A stretch of 64,000 bases of DNA, from contig NC_081552.1 in NCBI RefSeq assembly GCF_963082655.1, positions 69,919,465-69,983,464 of the forward strand. Reading direction: 5' to 3'. The DNA is from Stomoxys calcitrans. Lineage: Eukaryota; Arthropoda; Insecta; Diptera; Muscidae. Below are positions 43,901-54,363 of the stretch, piece after piece. Below the pieces are notes generated by a model, which was not told the DNA's origin, did not search any database, and saw only the letters and a list, made by a program, of their open reading frames with translations. The position numbers were made by a program, and so were the translations under genes. How positions within the stretch are numbered: position 1 is the first letter of the stretch; the number at the start of each line of letters is the position of its first letter.

Positions 43901-46900
43901 GGACCAAGAGCTAAATCTGGAGATTTTCAAGTGTTTGGAAGAGCGCAAAAATTATCTGCTCTCAAAGATAAGACCATTTGCCTCTCCTGCCGACATCAAT
44001 AACCACACCACACAACATATCAAGACATACATTGACTACAACAATGCGCAGCTAATAGCCCAATATTTAGGTGCAAAACGTCCATTTAGCCAGTCCTTTG
44101 ATGGCTACTTAAAGAAAATAATACTCGTGGTCAACGAACCCTCCATTGCAGTCAGGACTCGAGCCATGAAGTGCTTAGCAAATATTGTGGAGGTGGACCC
44201 ATTGGTACTCAAACGTAAAGATATGCAGGTGGGCGTTAACCAGAAGTTCTTAGATGCCGCCATATCTGTGCGAGAAGCTGCCGTCGATTTGGTGGGCAAA
44301 TTCGTTCTCAGCAACGAGGAATTAATAGATCAGTATTACGACATGTTGTCAACGAGAATACTGGACACTGGTGTATCTGTAAGGAAGCGTGTCATCAAAA
44401 TTCTTCGTGATATTTGCATAGAATATCCAGACTTTAAGAAGATTCCAGAGATTTGTGTCAAAATGATAAGGCGCGTCAACGACGAGGAGGGCATACAAAA
44501 ACTTGTCACCGAGGTTTTCATGAAGATGTGGTTCACCCCTTGCAATAAGAATGATAAGCATGGCGTTCTAAGGAAAATAAACCAGATCATAGATGTCGTT
44601 AATACCGCACATGACACTGGCACAACTTGGTTGGAGGGCCTATTGAACAGTATATTCCAGCCCAAAGAGAGTATGCTGAAACCGGATGGTAATGCTCAAG
44701 AACCTGTGAAGAAAAACACCGAGCCTCCACAAGAAATTATTCTCGCCTGTCAACAATTAGCTGATGGTCTTGTAGATAGACTTATTGAACTGGAAGATAC
44801 TGATAATGAACGAATGCTGGGCTGCGTAACCACATTGCATCTGTTAGCCAAAGTCCGTCCTCAATTGTTGGTGAGACACGCAATGACAATTGAGCCCTAT
44901 TTAAATATAAAATGTCATGCGTCCACGGCTCCAAAGTTCATATGTGCTGTTGCCGATATTTTAGAAAAGGTTGTACCACTCGTTAACAATGCCAGTGAAT
45001 CGTTTCTTGCTTCTTTGGAGGAACACTTGATGTTGCTGGTGGTATCATTGAATCAAGCCGTAGTCTCAAGTTGCGTTTCTTGCTTGGGAGCCGTAGTAAA
45101 TAAAATCACCAAGAACTTCAAACTCATTCGTGATTGCTTTCAGAAATTCTACAGAATATTGGATTATAGTCGCAGCCAAGTTACCCAAAACAATCAGACT
45201 TTCGAAAATATCTACACCCCTATGTTTCGTCGCAGTCTCTTCACCATCGGCATTCTAATGCGATACTTCGACTTTAAGGCCCCCTTTGTGATTGGGGACT
45301 GCAATACCATGTCTCCAACAATATGCGACGACGTCTTCGATTGTATCATGTTCTTCAGTAAATGTTCCAACTACGAAATTCGAAAACAATCTCTTATAGC
45401 TTTAGGATCATTTTGTGTAATGAACGACAACTACTTAATTAAAACAGAGCTAAAGCAATTTTACTGTGATATCCTGAGTTCAGATAAAATTGAAGCCAGC
45501 GTGAAGATCATATGCATGCGCAACATATGGATTTACCTAACGGAATCGGAAATGAACATGTACAATAGGGAGAAGGAGTGGGAGAAGCAGGCCCAGAATG
45601 AGGACTTGAAGGAAATGAATGATGTATCGTCGGGTATGGCCAGTCGAGTCATACAATTGTATCTGCAGGAAATTCTGGATTGTTTTCTCAACCGAGACGA
45701 TTCGGTTCGCCTGTGGGCGGTCAAAGTCGTGCAAATAGTTCTACGACAGGGCCTGGTCCATCCCGTGCGCATGGTGCCCTATTTGATCTGCTTGAGCACT
45801 GATTGTAAACTTGAGTCGGCACACCGAGCAGATGCTCTTTTGAAGGAAATCGACAGGTCGTACTCTGGATTTGTCAACATGAAGGTGCAGTTTGGATTGC
45901 AGCTATGTTTTAAACTGCAGGAAGTATTGCAGTATAACAGTAAATCAAAGAGCTGTGTCATTCGAGGTTACATCAAGCGCGAGTCCGATGTTTTGCCCAC
46001 GGCTTTAAATGATTTCCTGTACACCCTACTGCGAGCAACTAAACCGCAACGACGAGCTCTTGTCCAGACAGTTACCAAGCAATTCGACGACCAAAAGACA
46101 TCACTGCGCCAAATGCTGTACATTGCTGATAATTTGGCATACTTTCCTTATGTCGTTCAAGACGAGCCGCTCTATTTGATACATCAAATTGACTTGCTAA
46201 TATCTATGGCTGGCACCAATATATTGGCAACTTTTAAGGAATGTTTGAAACCCCCCGAAAAGCAACTTGACGTCCTCGAAGACGACGACGATGAGGAGGA
46301 TCCCGAAGTTCTGTTCAAGCGTTTGCCCGAAAATACGTCCGAAGTTCAAAGATGCATAACATCTGCACAAGCTTGCATGCTACTTTTGATCTTAAAAGAG
46401 CATCTAAAAGAAATGTACAGTATAACTGATAGCAAGATATCACGCTATTCGCCTTCGGAACCCAAACTACACGAGAAGGCCGTCACTAGGAAAAATGTAT
46501 CAGATTTCAATCCAGTCAGCACCATTGATGTCATTAAAAAGCAACATGATCAAAAGTTTACATCTCAAACTAATGGAGCCGCCGATGTAACCCCCCTAAC
46601 GGACGAGGATAAAATGGACATTGTACTCAAATACTTAGACTTTAAACAACTAATGCTAAAACTTGATCCGGAAGATGTCGACTCGGAAGAAGACCAACGC
46701 GAAAAATCCAAATTAAATTCCGTTGTAAGAACCGACCTTTCTCCTATGTCTGTATTAAATTCGACTGAAGCCCTTCAACTGCAAAGCGATAATGGAAATA
46801 GTGCACGAGCCGGCGAAAGTACAACGACGCCAGTACTGCTAACACCGTCTACGAAAAATTCGAACTACCCCATAACAACATATTCCCCAGACAAGGAAAA

Positions 46901-47045
46901 CCCCGTTACTCCAGTATCCAGAAATACAAAACCTATAACCGCATTGAAACCCTCCGTGCGGAAGCAATCACTTCGGACAAAGCGTAAAAAACGGAAAATC
47001 TCCTCAGACGAGGATGAAGAATACACCGATAGCGAATGTGCGTAG
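40977..47045 (+). CDS. Nipped-B: Nipped-B (NIPBL/Scc2), cohesin-loading factor
   Basis: Intact 2,022-codon frame without introns. Nipped-B and Mau-2 form the nuclear loader that places cohesin on chromosomes, for sister-chromatid cohesion and enhancer-linked gene expression. The N-terminus carries the family motif IPSVPVTTLAGLTSLSDLLS (residues 6-25), the Mau-2-binding end. A long polar linker follows, with an acidic patch near residue 485 and a Ser/Asp/Glu-rich stretch near 945-965. From about residue 1,040 to 1,750 come the HEAT repeats, including the highly conserved SIAVRTRAMKCLANIVEVDP and GVSVRKRVIKILRDICIEYP. A conserved end region (EDPEVLFKRLPEN, near 1,771) and a basic tail, KRKKRKISSDEDEEY, complete it. 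Length is near the Drosophila protein. The start is supported by the motif directly after it. Drosophila Nipped-B has many introns as I know it, so this single-exon form is odd: a retrocopy, or the native gene after intron loss. Confidence 0.95.
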   Translation: MSELEIPSVPVTTLAGLTSLSDLLSELPVSECFGNSNSFNKSLLFHTLVASESQNLLSLRDDELTKQLVGAIGKSNAEEIELKPEFAVQQPFGANIISTYPELLQGIYSFHPTVFDTSQRLEIQNVSGNSVLQCVPGYVQEAMSQEACDLGHTSQPGISHVAPAIDKTCKNEDTTEAEVNNPPIDTQSNTNCMPESEKIDDKGLLQEQNTYSEANFQNATNNQQKNIATPPTKIEAVCENEQPVPGKAVVGPSAGGVKKTHPLVRINRLKTEDVRLMQQSIKEFIQKSPGFSKKLGLKGNEPGTEKSDEKQSLAQPDSLAKTSPETKIKTPIDSKTKTVEDTFNIMKANETKQTSKRKLPVSIDDIPPDQIYSKPKIRRVERVLSVLPPKCSKDDVVRSQTYQQFMRYMDQIIELLDDTESPNFESDEVDENIECISSKMLNAMSNDVAKLKAKNALDLIPKNKLTLLINYAMRNVYLAKNYSCGPDDEDEIVDDDVMDKILNALEACLLVCNIYSTVNDLKFLQEDNIALIIKFMQFQLRETLFPSYDPVYTVKSVKKNDNRKKLKNHQNHNRNLHLLYSKVVELMKVFVMLFDKCIFVDTIVLPLSALSIEPFFVDNIETLQFVCLELVTTIFRKEHYDKIRSSILGDILSSIDRLPSSKRNLRPFKVTNNGGNIQMVTALVLQLIQCATILPDTLCSNDYEAKKAAASSSEGEKKEGSSKTKKDNSDVVVLKKYDVAVSIGGNFLTTFLNKCKSRNNETDFRPLFENFIHDLLSTVNKPEWPASELLLSLLGTMLVRYVSDKSIEQSIRLVSLDYLGIVASRLRKDTVESRCKVNIIDSMIKSIKAEQEREGDLLMPGDNKIKLDQEEERTEFLQMILLDFLAVNAQEENLIWDYARHFYLVQWYRDVIYQRRKIAEGDKRYASRKKTAKNRRKTSHQKAASSDSSCEESDAESGEDDKITIDVDNPNASVVDQELNLEIFKCLEERKNYLLSKIRPFASPADINNHTTQHIKTYIDYNNAQLIAQYLGAKRPFSQSFDGYLKKIILVVNEPSIAVRTRAMKCLANIVEVDPLVLKRKDMQVGVNQKFLDAAISVREAAVDLVGKFVLSNEELIDQYYDMLSTRILDTGVSVRKRVIKILRDICIEYPDFKKIPEICVKMIRRVNDEEGIQKLVTEVFMKMWFTPCNKNDKHGVLRKINQIIDVVNTAHDTGTTWLEGLLNSIFQPKESMLKPDGNAQEPVKKNTEPPQEIILACQQLADGLVDRLIELEDTDNERMLGCVTTLHLLAKVRPQLLVRHAMTIEPYLNIKCHASTAPKFICAVADILEKVVPLVNNASESFLASLEEHLMLLVVSLNQAVVSSCVSCLGAVVNKITKNFKLIRDCFQKFYRILDYSRSQVTQNNQTFENIYTPMFRRSLFTIGILMRYFDFKAPFVIGDCNTMSPTICDDVFDCIMFFSKCSNYEIRKQSLIALGSFCVMNDNYLIKTELKQFYCDILSSDKIEASVKIICMRNIWIYLTESEMNMYNREKEWEKQAQNEDLKEMNDVSSGMASRVIQLYLQEILDCFLNRDDSVRLWAVKVVQIVLRQGLVHPVRMVPYLICLSTDCKLESAHRADALLKEIDRSYSGFVNMKVQFGLQLCFKLQEVLQYNSKSKSCVIRGYIKRESDVLPTALNDFLYTLLRATKPQRRALVQTVTKQFDDQKTSLRQMLYIADNLAYFPYVVQDEPLYLIHQIDLLISMAGTNILATFKECLKPPEKQLDVLEDDDDEEDPEVLFKRLPENTSEVQRCITSAQACMLLLILKEHLKEMYSITDSKISRYSPSEPKLHEKAVTRKNVSDFNPVSTIDVIKKQHDQKFTSQTNGAADVTPLTDEDKMDIVLKYLDFKQLMLKLDPEDVDSEEDQREKSKLNSVVRTDLSPMSVLNSTEALQLQSDNGNSARAGESTTTPVLLTPSTKNSNYPITTYSPDKENPVTPVSRNTKPITALKPSVRKQSLRTKRKKRKISSDEDEEYTDSECA

Positions 47046-47240
47046 AATCTAAGCATAATTTCTTGTACAATATAACTATCACTAATGTTAAAACACACAC
47101 AAAGACCATGCACTAATATTAGGCTAAGTCGTTCGAATCATTGTTTCTATTAAAAAAAAGTACATGCAACAAACGTGGGAGAAATCCCAAAGTGCCTAGG
47201 TCGGAAAATAAACAAAAAAAAAATAAAATAATAATCATTG
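47046..47240 (+). other. Nipped-B 3' untranslated region with A-rich end
   Basis: Short AT-rich trailer. GGAAAATAAACAAAAAAAAA at about 47,201-47,220 includes an AATAAA-like signal and an A run, which could be the polyadenylation site or the remnant tail of a retrocopy. Confidence 0.45.
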
Positions 47241-47644
47241 TATATAATTCTTTTGTTCTGTTGTTCAAACTAGTTCGATAATAATTTTTGGACTTATAGG
47301 GATGTATTGTTTCATGGCTTTGGTTGTTGCTTGAAGTCTTTCGCTTTTTTGTCATTTCAAGGGGGAATAATTAGGATGAAAAAGTGGAAGATATATGTAA
47401 TTCTTTCTAGAAAAAGGTACAACTTGACAAAGTTTATAAAAAAATAATATTTTTTTTTCTTAGATGTAAATAATCTGCCAGTCAGACTAAGACAGCTAGA
47501 ACAGACAACTTTAACAGGTAGTTAAAACTGATATATTTTTGGCTATTTCCGAACTTCCTATCAAGGAGCAATTGGAAATTTCTAATGAATCTTGGCTGAT
47601 AGCTTTTATGCTCGATGATAACGATAGTTCAGTTGGAATGTCCT
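47241..47644. other. AT-rich spacer
   Basis: Nothing recognised. Confidence 0.4.
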
Positions 47645-47925
47645 TTATTGTTGTAGCCACAATTTTATGTGGAGGTGGCGATCCTCGTGAAGCTCCTGTA
47701 TGTGAGCAAGCTTGTTGCCGTCCATAAGTCACCTTGTTGTATCGATCATCATAACCACTCAGTATTTAAGCAAGAGCCGGTGCCCCTCACTGAGACTCTA
47801 CACTCGATACCTCTGATTGTCACCGATTGCAGAGCATTCCACTATCCGCAACCCGTGGACGCGATCGGTAGCTCACAGCTAAGCTTCCAGGGACAGCGAT
47901 GAACACCCCACAGATCGGACGTGAA
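47645..47925 (-). repeat. CAA-tailed repeat, reverse copy
   Basis: Reverse relative of 1,978-2,316. The tail appears as TTGTTGTAGCCACA at the left end; the GGAGGTGGCGATCCTCGT and AAGAGCCGGTGCC blocks are kept. Confidence 0.7.
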
Positions 47926-48299
47926 ATTTTCTTTGAGATTCTGACAGGAGCGTGCCTTGACATTACAAAAACTTATCTCAATTCAAAAATCTCGACGATA
48001 AATGGAAGATGACAGGCTTTCAGGAAGATTGTCGTTGTGAAAGTTCATTTCTTTAATCTCTCTCTCTCTCTGTGGATGAAATTGCATATATCCTCCATTT
48101 AGACCATTTTTAACTAGTCCAAATATTTTGAAAAAATTATTTAATATTAATTTTTTTTTTGAAAAAATTTGTTTAAAAAAATATTTTAAAAAATTATTTA
48201 TTTGAAAAATTTTAGATAAAAAAATTTTTGTATAATTTCCTAATCTATTATGTCTTTACTAAAAAAAATACAATTTTCTTGAAAGTGGATTTTAATGCC
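47926..48299. other. AT-rich spacer with a CT microsatellite
   Basis: A TCTCTCTCTCTCTCTG run near 48,056-48,072, then A/T-only sequence. No gene. Confidence 0.5.
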
Positions 48300-48645
48300 C
48301 TCGACATAAATTCGTTCTTGTTGTTGTTGTAGTCACATTTTCATTTGGAGATCCTCGTCAAGCTCCTGTGTGAGCAAGCTTGTTCCGGTCCAAAGGACCG
48401 ATCGGCGCGGGAACAAGTTGGCCATTGTTTATTTAAAAGCACCAATAACTCGCCGTATCATAACGAGCATCATAGGCACTCAGTATTTGTGCAAGAGCCG
48501 GTGCCACCCGGGCTCTCATTAAGACTCTCCGCTCGATACTGCTGATTGTCTGCAACTGCCATTGCAGTTACTCCGTATGGAGCATTCCACAATCCACAAC
48601 CTATGGACGCGCCCGGTAGCTCGCAGATAGCTTACAGCTATCCCC
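48300..48645 (-). repeat. CAA-tailed repeat, reverse near-complete copy
   Basis: The second complete-looking unit, with TTGTTGTTGTTGTAG at the left end (48,309-48,332) and the same block order as 1,978-2,316 in reverse. Confidence 0.75.
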
Positions 48646-48719
48646 TGCCGGGATTCGTTCCTTTAGTCCATAAATGCATTCGTACCCTCCACCACTACTG
48701 TGTTACAGGTTATAGATTA

Positions 48720-49640
48720 GACTAGGTTAGGTTGGAAAGAGGGTGCAGATGTTAATCCGTTCCATGCCAATATGGGGCATGCGGCGGATAAGCCAGTAAT
48801 CGGCTTGTTGTGCCCTCCAAAAAACTAAAAAGTAACACCGGAAAAGAAAATTTTAAGTTAGGAATTCCGTGCTCTTACAACATCCCTAATTGTTTTCCAT
48901 ACCACTCCCTAAGTTGGTTCATGTCATGCTATCGTGTCCACACCTAAGTAGCGCTTTCTGTTAGCCGCGAAAGCCGGGCAATGACAGGAAATGCTCCATT
49001 GTCTCATCATCTTCCCCACATGCTATCACTTGCAGCACCTATTTTGCATAAGTAAACTCGTAGTCCTATGTGTCCCGTTATGACACCAAAAGCTATACTG
49101 ACCTTCTCCTTACTTCCTTTAACCTCGTCCTCTCACGATCCGGATCATCTCATAGGATTTTGCCGTCCTACCGACTGTTTCGCTGTCCCACAGTGTTATA
49201 TGTGCGTTTTTCGCTAACGCCCTTAAATCGTACTGCGTCGACCTGAAAGTCATCGGATTTACCAAGTTTATCGACGGAGGTTCTCTGGCCTTCACTGCCA
49301 AATAGTTTGCCATTTCATTCCCCCTTACTCCGTTATGGCCCGGCACCCAAACGATGCGGATTGTGCCATCCTCAGAGAAGACGTTAATCTCCTTCTTACA
49401 CTGCAAGACTGTATGTGAATTTACCATCCTGGTTGTTATTGCCCTTATGGCCATTTTACTGTCCGTAAAGATGTTCACACTCGACGTCCTCGCGGTATTA
49501 CCAAACCACCTCACGCATTTCGTAATCGCCCGGAACTTCGCCTGCTGGACCGTCGCTACGGGATATGTGCGGTCAATTGGAGAATTTGTTGGCTGTTATA
49601 GGACATATCCTACAAGGAATGAAGAGTTTCAATTGTCATA
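48720..49640 (-). pseudogene. LINE 3' end with RNase H domain (family D)
   Basis: Open for 131 codons at 49,119-49,514 on the minus strand. It shows NIFTDSKMAIRAI (RNase H Asp), then IVWVPGHNGVRGNEMAN (the conserved His and Asn-Glu end), as in the RNase H of I/R1/LOA-type LINEs. Farther along, a decayed EDDETMEHFL then HCPAFAANRKRYLG marks the C-terminal tail that usually follows. The upstream RT is missing. The left end shows a GAGGGCACAACAAGCC-type 3' untranslated sequence. Confidence 0.75.
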
Positions 49641-49739
49641 ACTTATGATTCTTAATTATTTTTTAAAAGTCGCTTAGTTAGTGTTAAAGATTGCTTACCC
49701 GTTAAATATATTTGCTAAATAATGGTATCCAGCAACCCT

Positions 49740-51525
49740 GCAATCAGTAGCAACGTGCCAGATGAAGGAGAGGTATCGAGAGAAAAGGAGATATAAGAAA
49801 CGTTTATTCCGTAGAAAGAAAAAGGAAATGGAAAGACGTGAGTGTGAGCGAATTGAGATGTACAGCAGGCAGAAATTCTACCAAAGAATTTAACATCAAA
49901 TCGATGGCTTTTGTTAGGGCACATCCTCCTCCTGACAAAGAAGGAAATCTGGTAACTGACACAGAAAGCATGCTGAGGATATGAAAAAATCATTTTATCC
50001 AACTGCTAGTGTCCGACGCTGGCGGCGAAGAGGATACCGCAGAACCAATCCCTGATAATGATATAGAATGTTTACCTCCTAGTCAGAATGAGGGCCAAGT
50101 ATCAGTAACCCGACTGAAGAACAACAAGGGAGCAGGAACCGAAGGGTTACCCGCTATTTAAGACCGGAGGCGGCACGCTGATAGGGCGTATGTATCAGTG
50201 CGCAATCTTGCTAGAAGAACGCATACCCAATGATTGGAACCTACTAGCATACTATGTCCCGTACACAAGAAAGGAGACAAGACGGAATGTGCCAACTACA
50301 GAGGAATAAGTCTCCTCCCTATGGCATACAAGATACTCTCGAGCGATTAAAACCTGAAGTCAATGAGATAATTGGGCCCTATCAATGCGGCTTTAGACTT
50401 GGTAAATCCACCTTAAACCAAAAAGACCCGAGAAGGCCAAATTAACACCAACCATCTCTTTGTTGACAACAAAGCCGCTTTCGTTACCCCTTTACGTTCA
50501 AAGGTATTTTAGGCCATGTATGAGTTTGGTATCCCTGCAAAATTTATAAGACATCAGGGTGACACTTGCTGATACGCGTTTCTCAGTAAGAATAAGAAAG
50601 AATCTCTCGGAACTATTTAATACCAAAGAGGTTTCAGACAAGCAGACAGCCTATCGTGTGATCTCTTTAATATCCTGCCGGAGAAGATAATACGAAATGC
50701 AGATGTGAATAGATATGGCACACTAATCACAAGAGAACAAATGCTACTCACCTATGGCGACGACATCGACATCATAGGTTTCTCACCGGAAGTAGTAACT
50801 GCAGCCTTTGAAAGAATCGAAGCAGAGTCAGTAAAGATGGGTCGGCAGTAAATGAAGATAACACAAAATGGACTCCAAAACACCTTGCACAACCGACGAC
50901 AACCACAAAATTTGAGATAGTCAAAAAGTTTATCTACCTCGGCACCGCCGTAACCGAAACGAATGACACCAGATTTGAGATAAAGCGAAGAATTATACTG
51001 GCAAACAGATGGTACTTTTGATTAAGCAGCGTAGAAACAAAGCCACCTCTCGACAGACGAAGATTACACTATACAAGACACTGATACTACCCGTGTGGTT
51101 ATATGGTTCTGAGGCATGGGTACTTGTGAAAGCAGATGAGGCAGTGCCCTGAGTATTTGAGAGAAAGATTCTTCATAAAATATATGGACCAGTTTGTGGT
51201 AATGGAGAATATAGGCGACGTATGAACCACGAGCTGTATGACGACGATATAATAGTTACACACATTAAAATACAACGGTTGCGTTGGCTAGGCCATCTTG
51301 TCAGAATGGATGAGGAAGCTCCAGCAAAGAAATCTTTTGAAGGCAAACACGGTGGTACAGGCAAGCCGGGAAGACCAAAAGCCCGATGGAAAGATCAAGT
51401 AGTGGGGAACACCTCGACACGTGCTGTCAGAGAATATAAAATGAGCGCAGAAGATCGAGGCGCTTGGAACACTATTCTACGGCTAGTGGAACAAATGTTC
51501 TGTCATAGCCAATTAAAGTAAGTAA
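49740..51525 (+). pseudogene. RTE-like LINE, decayed reverse transcriptase
   Basis: Plus-strand remains of a full RT split over several frames. Motifs in order: [32 protein letters not shown], a FVDNKAAF-like motif A, a RGFRQADSLSC-like motif B, a LTYGDDIDIIG motif C with the first Ala and Asp context decayed, LILPVWLYGSEAW, then the C-terminal LRWLGHLVRMDEEAPAKKSF and GKPGRPKARWKDQV (51,222-51,521 frame, 99 codons). This order and the WLGH..RM signature fit RTE-type LINEs. Frameshifts and stops make it inactive. Confidence 0.75.
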
Positions 51526-51770
51526 CTAATGTTATCTCCCTTAAAAATAATTGCAAAGTATACTTATCCTTTTTGAACGTTCCCAGGACCTAGGACGGTG
51601 TTAGAATGGTGGCAATTCGTCAATGGCAAACCCTTATAAAAGTGATAGGGTTTTTCCATGTAAGGGGACGAGAACTGGGGCCGGTCCCTATCACCAGAGG
51701 ACCTATCCCGTGACTGTTTTGGAACCTGTCCCATTTCCCGTAAGGGCATTATGGTTAACAAACAAATTTG
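51526..51770 (+). repeat. 3' untranslated end of the RTE-like LINE
   Basis: Follows the last RT codon and matches 56,986-57,240 in reverse, where the same LINE C-terminus also precedes it, so this sequence belongs to the LINE. A GGGACCGGTCCCTATCACCA-like block is shared. Confidence 0.7.
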
Positions 51771-51811
51771 CCCGTGAACATTCTACTAAGCAACAGGAGC
51801 AAACTTATCAA

Positions 51812-52044
51812 TGAGTGCAACCCGATTCAAGTTTTAAGCTCAATGATAAGGGGCCTCCTTTTTATAGCCAAGTTCGAAGGGCGAGCCGCATTGCGACACC
51901 TCTTTTTGCAGTGAAGCTTTACATGGCATAGTACCTTACAAATGTTGCCAGCATTAGGAGGGGAAAACGACAGCTGAAAAATTTTCTGATGGTCTCGCCG
52001 GGATTTGAACCAAGGCGTTCAGCGTCAAAGGCGGACGTGCTAAC
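51812..52044 (-). mobile_element. tRNA-derived SINE, reverse copy, cut by an LTR
   Basis: Reading leftward from 52,044 it holds GTTCAAATC (52,002-52,010 in reverse), a perfect RNA polymerase III B box, followed by the AAATTTTCAGC..TCG.TTTTCCCCTCC body seen also at 62,681-62,882. The A-box end is missing because the BEL LTR starts there. Confidence 0.8.
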
Positions 52045-52463
52045 TATTAACCGCAAGTCCGGCCCTGTTTGGTTTGGCTACTGCTGTTATCCAAAAATTG
52101 TATGCAAATTATTGTTATTGCATTTGCATTGCAACATCTCAAATCTATTACCTGCCTACCATCTAAATGCATGCATGCACTTTCTCACATACGCCTGCGT
52201 ATTTCTGTCTGGTCGCTGTCTGTGCTATTAGATCGGGGATGCACTTTTATGTATGTGTGAGTGATGTACATAAACCTTTTTTGTATATGAAGCCTTTTTT
52301 ATACATGAATGCAGTTTCATTTTTGGTTGAAGTTACATTTTTTGCTTTAAATAGAACATTAGTCTTTTTGGTTAGCAACAAGCAAGTCAATAAAGTTGTT
52401 TAATTCGAAACTCTAATATTTTTGTGAAAAGCTTGTTGTGTTTTATTTTCGGTTCGATTAGCA
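52045..52463 (+). repeat. 5' LTR of the BEL/Pao element
   Basis: Starts TATTAACCGCAAGTCCGG (the 3' copy has TGTTAACC), contains an AATAAA at 52,389-52,394, and ends near GGTTCGATTAGCA. It has about 40 bases near the start that the 3' LTR lacks. Confidence 0.85.
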
Positions 52464-52474
52464 GACTCATACAT

Positions 52475-52492
52475 TGGTGACCCCGACGTGAT
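52475..52492 (+). promoter_or_regulatory. Primer-binding site for tRNA-Trp
   Basis: TGGTGACCCCGACGTGAT is complementary to the 3' end of insect tRNA-Trp as I know it, 11 bases after the LTR. Confidence 0.85.
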
Positions 52493-52592
52493 CTATTTGG
52501 TGATCACTAGAAAAATATTGTCAATTCGGATAATATTTCTCTTATTTTTGAAAGTTTTTGTGAAATAAAGTTGTTAAATTAAAAAAGGAAAT

Positions 52593-53680
52593 ATGCCAGA
52601 CGAAAAGCATACTAACAACGCAAGTGATGGCGGAATGCATCAATGCTGAAGCAGTTGGAGATGTTGAAAAAATCCCTTACGCCGACGTAGCCTGGTGAAT
52701 ATGATGATGCAGATTTGTCCGTCCGTCTCGACTTTGTGGAGCATATAAGCGCCTCATTCGAAGAGGCTCAGTCAGCGTTGGAGGAGATGGTAACGGACGA
52801 AATGGAAAGTGAAGAACGGATCTGGATGTCAAGGCTAAATTGACTTGACAGATGAATTCCATCCGGAGATTGGAATCAAATCCAGGTTCATCGACTGTAC
52901 GCCAATTTTCTGTTGATGGCAGTCCATTATCCGAAATTTCATCTTCGACATGCCTACCAGAGATACAGTTGCCGAAGTTTGGTGGAGCTTATGCCGATTG
53001 GCCGAATTTCTTCTCAGTGTTCTCAACAATTGTCGACAGCAGCACGGATTTAAGTGACATGGAGAAATTCCATCATCTGCGCTCAAGCTTAACTGGTGCC
53101 GCCTTGGACACAATTTCATCGTTGGAGGTAAACGAGACGAATTACATGGAAGCGGTAAAATTGTTGAAAAATCGTTTTGATAACAAATTGTTAACTTTTC
53201 AGACCCACATAAAATCCATTTTTTCGCTGAAAGCAGTTGAAGGTTCCCCATCCATTGGCTTACGTTATCCTAGTGATAAATTTAATTCCCACCTGCGGGC
53301 TATGCAGACGATAGCCAGTAGGGATCAAATTGCAGATGGCCTCTTAATTTATTTAGCTGCCACTAAAATAGACAGAGATTCCCAAATAAAGTGGGAGGAA
53401 AGTCTGGCTGTAAATGAGCTGCCATCCTGGTCGTCCATGTCAAGTTTTTTGGAGCAAAGATGTCGAATGTTGGAAAGTTTGGACAACTCTGTCGTTTGTG
53501 CCAGCTCCTTTCAACAAAACAACAAAAAGCAAACATTTAAAAACCGTCATGTGCATGTGGCCCCTGAAAGTTCAACCCCGTTATGTGGCTTTGTGATTCG
53601 ATGGACCATTACATTGTCAATTGTCCATCTTTCAGCAACCTCTCTCCATCTCTTCGTTTCAAGGAATCAAAGCGTTTGAA
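52593..53680 (+). pseudogene. BEL/Pao Gag, broken
   Basis: The ATG at 52,593 opens a frame that soon stops. The main surviving frame (52,852-53,679, 275 codons) carries the DUF1759-type Gag core: LPEIQLPKFGGAYADWPNFF, then HHLRSSLTGAALDTI and a SSFLEQRCRMLESL end. The following zinc-knuckle region is out of frame (a CDSMDHYIVNCPSF-like remnant in the next frame). Upstream stops and later frameshifts prevent a full protein. Confidence 0.85.
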
Positions 53681-53697
53681 ATTGTGCCTGAAGCCAT

Positions 53698-54363
53698 GTG
53701 TTGAAAAAGTGCAATTCGAGTGCTTGCAGACAATGCTCTTCAAAACACCATACAATGTTGCATATGGACCAAAGGCCAGCAACCCAGCCATCTGATGCAG
53801 TGGAACTATCAACATCCCAATTAGTGCTTATTTCGTCAGCTGATTCATCTGGGAAATCAGCAGCCATATGTGGAACCGTCCTGTTGGCCACAGTCATTGT
53901 CCTCGCCAAAAATAAGTATGGGAATTTCGTGTCATGTCGTGCAATTTTAGATTCTGCATCCCAATTGAACTTGATTGCAAATCGTTTTGCAAAGATTCTT
54001 GTCTTAAATCGCAATCGGGTTTGCGCAACAGTTTACGGGATAGGTGACGGAAGTATGCTGGTTGAGAAATCTGTTGATTTAGTTGTGAAATCTTGCCATA
54101 ATGTTTTCACCACTTCGTTCGCTGCAATGGTGGTACCAAACATCACAGATTACAACCCAAACATAAATCTGGATACTTCCAACTGGAATGTAACAAAAAA
54201 ACATACAATTGGCAGACCCAACATTCAACAAACTGGATCATATCGACATGTAATTTGGTGCCGAATTGTTTTTCAATTTGATGTCAGTCGGGCAAATCGA
54301 GATTGGTGCCAACCTTCCTGTACTACAAAAAACATTATTCGGCTGGGTCGTAGCAGGTGGTAG
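53698..54363 (+). pseudogene. BEL/Pao protease region, broken
   Basis: A 221-codon frame. It carries CRAILDSASQLNLIANRFAK, the DUF1758-type aspartic peptidase with LDSAS at the active site, then TSFAAMVVPNI. It runs out of frame near 54,200, where the next frame continues toward RT (IGANLPVLQKTLFGWVVAGG). Confidence 0.8.
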
